The notes under the pieces: model-generated
Told to the model about the DNA's origin: nothing
Database searches by the model: none
Seen by the model: the letters and a program-made list of their open reading frames with translations, nothing else
From: Lactobacillus helveticus DSM 20075 = CGMCC 1.1877
GTDB taxonomy: Bacteria > Bacillota > Bacilli > Lactobacillales > Lactobacillaceae
DNA length: 19,191 nt
Assembly (NCBI RefSeq): GCF_000160855.1
Contig: NZ_GG700754.1
Location: 149,750-168,940, forward strand
Reading direction: 5' to 3'
In this document: one piece after another, positions 15,618-19,191 of the stretch
Layout: the number at the start of each line of letters is the position of its first letter
Position numbering within the stretch: the first letter of the stretch is position 1
Position numbers and translations under genes: made by a program

Positions 15618-15986
15618 TTATTTTTTCTTACTAGTAAAACGCTGCTTAAGCTGTTGCCACATACTCAATGCTTTGCGCATATGATCAGCTGGCACATATT
15701 TTCTCATTGCACGTAAAACTTCTTTGGGCTCACGTGCTGCAAAAATAAATTTACCATTAGACTTTGTTCTAATTTCAAAACGAGGGATATATTTTCCCTT
15801 GAAGTGGACATCTGCAACTACATAAGTTACTTCCTTCCATGGAATTTGAACATAGTCTTCAACGTTTCGTTCATTATAAAATTCAAAAGCTCGATCGCCG
15901 ATCATAATTTTGCCGTATGATGCAATCCCTCTAAACCAGGTAGCATCTACCGTCAGATCGACTTTTGTATTAATTGATTTAGCCAT
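15618..15986 (-). CDS. manO: ManO / DUF956 family protein of the mannose PTS operon
   Basis: A 122-residue protein matching the DUF956 family that regularly ends mannose-class PTS operons of lactic acid bacteria; in L. casei-type operons it is called ManO and proposed to be regulatory. It is mostly beta-rich in the N-terminal two-thirds (WFRGIASYGKIMIGDRAFEFYN, then VQIPWKEVTYV), with a basic C-terminal helix and a KKK tail. There is no membrane segment or classic HTH. The start lies only 3 bases after the manN stop, indicating translational coupling. It is the last gene before the terminator. Its biochemical role is not established. Confidence 0.85.
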   Translation of the reverse strand: MAKSINTKVDLTVDATWFRGIASYGKIMIGDRAFEFYNERNVEDYVQIPWKEVTYVVADVHFKGKYIPRFEIRTKSNGKFIFAAREPKEVLRAMRKYVPADHMRKALSMWQQLKQRFTSKKK

Positions 15987-15989
15987 TTA

Positions 15990-16910
15990 TTAAAGAATGC
16001 CCCATACGTGGAAGAGAACACCGATAACAAAGATACCAATGATAATCCAAATTGGAGAAACTTTCTTCTTCAATAACCACATACATAAGAAGGTTAAAAG
16101 AAGACCAGCTAAACCTGGAATTAATTGGTTCAAGTTATCTTGCAAGGTAGTAACCTTAGTGCTTGATAATGCTTTACCATTACCCATGTTCCATTCAATA
16201 AGAGCTTGTTGAATACCTTTACCACCGGCAGGAAGTTTGTCCCATTCGATGTAACCACTCTTTGGAACAGGGGTCTTTGAAACAATAGGTGTAAACTTGA
16301 CGTTTACCCAACGTTCAATCAAGGCGCCCAAAACGAACATACCCATCATTGAAGCACCACGGGTAACCTTTTGAAGCATACCACCTGACATGTCATTGGT
16401 GATAGCTGAACCAGCCTTGTAGCCAAATTCTTGTGTGTACCATAAGAAGACAAGTCTGATGATGTTCCAGATAACGAAGAATAAGATAGGACCCATTACG
16501 TTACCTGAGATGGCCATTGATGCACCTAAGGCACCAACGATTGGACGAACAGTGTACCAGAATACAGGGTCACCAACACCGGCCAAAGGTCCCATCATAC
16601 CAACCTTAACACCTTGAATAGCATCGTCAGTAACTGGAGTACCATTAGCTTTATCTTCTTCCAAAGCTAAAGTAACACCGATAACTGGTGAAGCTAAGTA
16701 TGGGTGAGTGTTAAAGAATACTAAGTTTCTTTGTAAAGCGGCAGACAAATCTTTCTTGTTAGGGTATAACTTTCTCAATGCAGGAATCATTGAGTAAGCC
16801 CAACCACCGTTCTGCATTCTTTCATAGTTCCATGAACCTTGAAGTAATTGTGAGTGCCACATAACGTTTAAACGGTCATGCTTGGTTAATTTAATTTTCT
16901 TATCAGCCAT
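15990..16910 (-). CDS. manN: PTS mannose-family transporter subunit IID
   Basis: IID membrane subunit of the mannose/glucose phosphotransferase system, forming the channel complex with IIC. 306 residues, normal length. The N-terminal region includes LQGSWNYERMQNGGWAYSMIP, characteristic of IID, then MGPLAGVGDPVFW. Hydrophobic segments follow at about 130-160 and 190-205, and at the C-terminus (LAGLLLTFLCMWLLKKK, PIWIIIGIFVIGVLFHVWGIL). A GAGGAG ribosome site precedes the ATG. It lies 28 bases after manM and is coupled to manO downstream. Such complexes also serve as receptors for class IIa bacteriocins (family knowledge). Confidence 0.96.
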   Translation of the reverse strand: MADKKIKLTKHDRLNVMWHSQLLQGSWNYERMQNGGWAYSMIPALRKLYPNKKDLSAALQRNLVFFNTHPYLASPVIGVTLALEEDKANGTPVTDDAIQGVKVGMMGPLAGVGDPVFWYTVRPIVGALGASMAISGNVMGPILFFVIWNIIRLVFLWYTQEFGYKAGSAITNDMSGGMLQKVTRGASMMGMFVLGALIERWVNVKFTPIVSKTPVPKSGYIEWDKLPAGGKGIQQALIEWNMGNGKALSSTKVTTLQDNLNQLIPGLAGLLLTFLCMWLLKKKVSPIWIIIGIFVIGVLFHVWGIL

Positions 16911-16938
16911 TATTTAAATCCTCCTCTATGCGTTCATT

Positions 16939-17751
16939 TTAATAATCATCAATGATATCGCCGAGTGGATCGCCGGTACCAGCATCGTCAGAGTTGTTTG
17001 AACCTCCACCGTTGCCACCCTTAGCTTCAAGAGCTAAGTACATCAAAGCCATTGAAAGACCGATAGCACCAAGGGCGATCAAAGTTAAGTCCTTGATAGC
17101 AGCTAAAGCAAAACCAATTGCGAAGAATGGCCATACTTCCTTGCTTGCCATCATGTTGATAACCATTGCATAACCTACAGCAACAACCATGCCACCACCG
17201 ATGGTCATACCATCTGATAACCATTGTGGCATCATTGCAAGCCAACCTCTAACAGTACCTGATGGAATAGCCAGAAGAAGTGCAGCTGGGATAGCAATTC
17301 TCAAACCTTGCAAACATACAGCAATCCATTGCCATACGTTAATCATACGCCAACTACCCTTTTTAGCTTCAGCATCCATGATGTGAACGATAGCAGTTGA
17401 AATAGTACGTACAATCATAGTTAAGAACAAACCAGCAACAGCCAAAGGAATAGCAATACCAGTAGCAGTACCGATACCCTTAATTCCTTGACCACCTTCA
17501 ACCAAAATAATAGCTGAAGCTACTGAAGCCAAAGCGGCATCTGGTGCAACAGCGGCACCAATGTTTGCCCAACCTAATGCGATCATTTGTAATTGACCAC
17601 CCAAAATAACACCTAAGTCCAAGTGACCGGTTACTAAACCGATCAAAGTACATGCAACTAATGGTTGGTGGAATTGCCATTCATCCAAGATACCTTCCAT
17701 ACCTGCAAGAAAGGCAACAAACACAACCAAAATCATTTGTATAGCGTTCAT
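16939..17751 (-). CDS. manM: PTS mannose-family transporter subunit IIC
   Basis: IIC membrane subunit that carries the sugar path of the mannose PTS. The start at 17751 (MNAIQMILVV) is preferred because GAGGAG lies 7 bases upstream; an ATG five codons earlier would place that ribosome site inside the gene. The 270-residue product has several hydrophobic helices and the IIC motifs GLVTGHLDLGVILGGQLQ and GWANIGAAVAPDAALAS. The C-terminus is unusual: after the last helix comes a Gly/Asn/Asp-rich tail (KGGNGGGSNNSDDAGTGDP) that is probably a flexible cytoplasmic extension. It is the second gene of manLMN-manO. Confidence 0.95.
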   Translation of the reverse strand: MNAIQMILVVFVAFLAGMEGILDEWQFHQPLVACTLIGLVTGHLDLGVILGGQLQMIALGWANIGAAVAPDAALASVASAIILVEGGQGIKGIGTATGIAIPLAVAGLFLTMIVRTISTAIVHIMDAEAKKGSWRMINVWQWIAVCLQGLRIAIPAALLLAIPSGTVRGWLAMMPQWLSDGMTIGGGMVVAVGYAMVINMMASKEVWPFFAIGFALAAIKDLTLIALGAIGLSMALMYLALEAKGGNGGGSNNSDDAGTGDPLGDIIDDY

Positions 17752-17767
17752 TTCTTTACTCCTCATT

Positions 17768-17803
17768 AATTATTTCTTTTGCTCGAATTATTTCTTTTGC
17801 TCG
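17768..17803. repeat. 18-bp perfect tandem duplication at the manL stop
   Basis: AATTATTTCTTTTGCTCG is present at 17768-17785 and again at 17786-17803. One copy contains the last manL codons and stop (EQKK-stop), so the other is a duplicated gene tail now lying in the manL-manM gap. It widens the spacer but leaves both frames intact. Confidence 0.93.
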
Positions 17804-18807
17804 TTAAGTAAGGTTTGAGCTTTCTTCAAGATAGCATCCATATTGCCTGCTTGATCTGAAGGAACCTTTCTAACATCAAACTTAACGCCCATCTTTTCGA
17901 GTTCGCGGAAAGTGTCAACGTCTTTTTGGTTCATAGACAATACGTTGTTTGCGTTAACGTCGCCGTCTTTATATGACATTGAACCAACGTTGATTTCTTT
18001 AAGATCAATACCACCCTTGATAGCTCTCAAAACATCTTCTGGGTTTTCAAACAAAAGAAGTGCATGAGTATTACCAAATCTTGGGTCCTTATCAATTTCT
18101 TCCATCTTCTTAAGTGGAACAACGTGAGCCTTCACACCTGCTGGAGCTGCTTCACGAATCATGCTCTTACGCAAATCGTCCTTAGCAACACTATCTGAAA
18201 CAACGATTACTCGATCTGGCTTCATTGCTGGAATCCAACCAGTAGCAACCTGACCGTGAAGTAAACGTGAGTCAATTCTGGCCAAAACATATTTAATGTG
18301 GCCATCGCCAATCACAGTCCCCTCTGGGATTGACTTACCATTGCCGCTGCCGCCGTTGCCGCCCTTTGCGTCTGCCTTAGCTGCTGGTGCAGCTGTCTTA
18401 GGCATCAAATCAGATGGCTTAGTCTTAATACCATCTTTTGCGGGTTCTACGACTGAAGTTGCAATGTGATGTGCAGTAGCATTAGCATCCATCATTCTTT
18501 CAGTTAATGCTTGTACAACCATTGGTAAATTCATACCAGCTACAATTGCCCATTTATCATGCTTTTCAGCAAGACCATTTGCTTGGTTAAATGGTGTACC
18601 ACCCCACAAGTCAACCAAGAATAGAACTTCATCTTGGTTTTCAAATAAAGCAATTGCTTTTTCCATTTTTCCACGAATATCGTCTGGACCTTCACTAGGC
18701 TTCAAGATAACGTGGGCAAAATCTTTTTGTTCACCGAAAAGCATTTGCGCAGATTGTGCAATACCATCGGCAAAACCACCATGGCTGGCTAAAACAATTC
18801 CTACCAT
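17788..18807 (-). CDS. manL: PTS mannose-family transporter subunit IIAB
   Basis: Cytoplasmic phosphoryl-transfer subunit of the mannose PTS: HPr gives phosphate to IIA, which passes it to IIB and then to the sugar. 339 residues. The IIA domain (1-130) has the phosphorylation histidine His9 in IVLASHGGFADG. A flexible linker, AAPAAKADAKGGNGGSGNGK, spans about 139-158. The IIB domain (170-339) has the phosphorylation histidine His184 in RIDSRLLHGQVATGW. Both active residues are present. AGGAGGA precedes the ATG. It is the first gene of the operon, with a sigma-A-type promoter and a cre-like element just upstream; no sigma-54 type (-24/-12) promoter was noticed. Confidence 0.97.
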   Translation of the reverse strand: MVGIVLASHGGFADGIAQSAQMLFGEQKDFAHVILKPSEGPDDIRGKMEKAIALFENQDEVLFLVDLWGGTPFNQANGLAEKHDKWAIVAGMNLPMVVQALTERMMDANATAHHIATSVVEPAKDGIKTKPSDLMPKTAAPAAKADAKGGNGGSGNGKSIPEGTVIGDGHIKYVLARIDSRLLHGQVATGWIPAMKPDRVIVVSDSVAKDDLRKSMIREAAPAGVKAHVVPLKKMEEIDKDPRFGNTHALLLFENPEDVLRAIKGGIDLKEINVGSMSYKDGDVNANNVLSMNQKDVDTFRELEKMGVKFDVRKVPSDQAGNMDAILKKAQTLLNEQKK

Positions 18808-18834
18808 GTAATTTCCTCCTCTAGATCAAAAAAA

Positions 18835-18848
18835 TGAATCCGCTTTTA
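18835..18848 (-). promoter_or_regulatory. cre-like (CcpA) site at the manL start of transcription
   Basis: On the minus strand TAAAAGCGGATTCA matches 12 of 14 positions of TGWAANCGNTNWCA, including the central CG. It touches the -10 and covers the expected start, a position that would make CcpA a repressor. Confidence 0.45.
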
Positions 18849-18875
18849 TTATACGATAAATGACTTCTTTTACAA
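18848..18875 (-). promoter_or_regulatory. Predicted manLMN-manO promoter
   Basis: TTGTAA - 16 bases - TATAAT on the minus strand, with a perfect -10. The -35 overlaps the stop codon of the upstream alpha-galactosidase gene, and no terminator separates the two, so readthrough into the operon is possible. Confidence 0.7.
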
Positions 18876-19191
18876 AGCAATAAGGTATTTTACTTCTGAC
18901 GTAAAATCCCGCTTCATAACGGAATCGTAGTAGCCTGCTTCCATTAATTCATCCCCACCATAAATTTGACCTGTGCTTTCATCGCAATAATCAAGATCGG
19001 GATCTAAACCATACAATTTTGTTTTAGTAAAAATCGGCTGAGCTTGCGACATAATATTAAAGTTCATCACTAGCACTTCTTTTTTATCTTTAGAGACAAA
19101 ATTCCATGCAGCTTGATTACTGTTAAACGGTGATTTCAAACGATAGAAGTCGCCGAACTGAATTAAATGACGTAATTTTTTATATCTACCA
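18870..19191 (-). CDS. Alpha-galactosidase (GH36), C-terminal part, continues beyond the window
   Basis: The last 106 codons of a gene whose frame is open to the right edge. The readable part begins RYKKLRHLIQFGDFYRLKSP, continues NQAAWNFVSKDKKEVLVMNF, and then LYGLDPDLDYCDESTG and YGGDELMEAGYY. This is the C-terminal beta-sandwich of GH36 alpha-galactosidases (MelA/AgaS type), which release galactose from melibiose and raffinose-family sugars. The catalytic aspartates lie upstream and outside this window, so activity cannot be judged, and given the decay nearby the rest may or may not be intact. It is directly upstream of manLMN on the same strand. Confidence 0.83.
   Translation of the reverse strand, partial: GRYKKLRHLIQFGDFYRLKSPFNSNQAAWNFVSKDKKEVLVMNFNIMSQAQPIFTKTKLYGLDPDLDYCDESTGQIYGGDELMEAGYYDSVMKRDFTSEVKYLIAL

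Overview
The window reads as chromosomal DNA of a low-GC lactic acid bacterium. The mannose PTS genes, the ackA/adhE fermentation genes, a Mub-type LPXTG surface protein and a tiny holin-like toxin all point to Lactobacillus, most likely the acidophilus/helveticus/crispatus cluster. This placement is from remembered family resemblance, not a search. Five of about twenty loci are visibly broken (pckA, an LPXTG surface protein, two-thirds or more of an APC permease, a sugar O-acetyltransferase and a LysR regulator). That level of decay is typical of host- or milk-adapted lactobacilli such as L. helveticus.

Layout, left to right. A pckA pseudogene (+, 42-1491) converges on a Nudix hydrolase across a shared terminator. 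A minus-strand run follows: a small unknown acidic protein, a carboxymuconolactone-decarboxylase-family protein and ackA. Next is a rearranged block. A 5'-truncated, twice-frameshifted LPXTG/Mub gene (-) is joined near 6240 to a 5'-truncated, multiply disrupted amino-acid permease (+). A compact locus at 6917-7285 encodes a 37-residue holin-like type I toxin, with a candidate convergent antisense RNA and possible long-range pairing in its transcript. Then come an unknown 97-aa gene, glmS and adhE (all -), an intact APC permease (+), a dead divergent pair (acetyltransferase/LysR), the manLMN-manO mannose PTS operon (-), and the 3' end of a GH36 alpha-galactosidase running off the right edge.

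Functionally the intact genes are sugar uptake (manLMN), mixed-acid fermentation ends (ackA, adhE), amino-sugar synthesis (glmS) and amino-acid import. The most interesting signals are: the small toxin locus; a 12-bp palindrome TTCAC-WW-GTGAA found in three intergenic regions (ackA, the toxin and adhE); an AdhE whose alcohol-dehydrogenase half has two of four expected iron ligands replaced; and a breakpoint joining two 5'-truncated genes head to head. Nothing here is a CRISPR array, prophage, insertion sequence, tRNA or rRNA.
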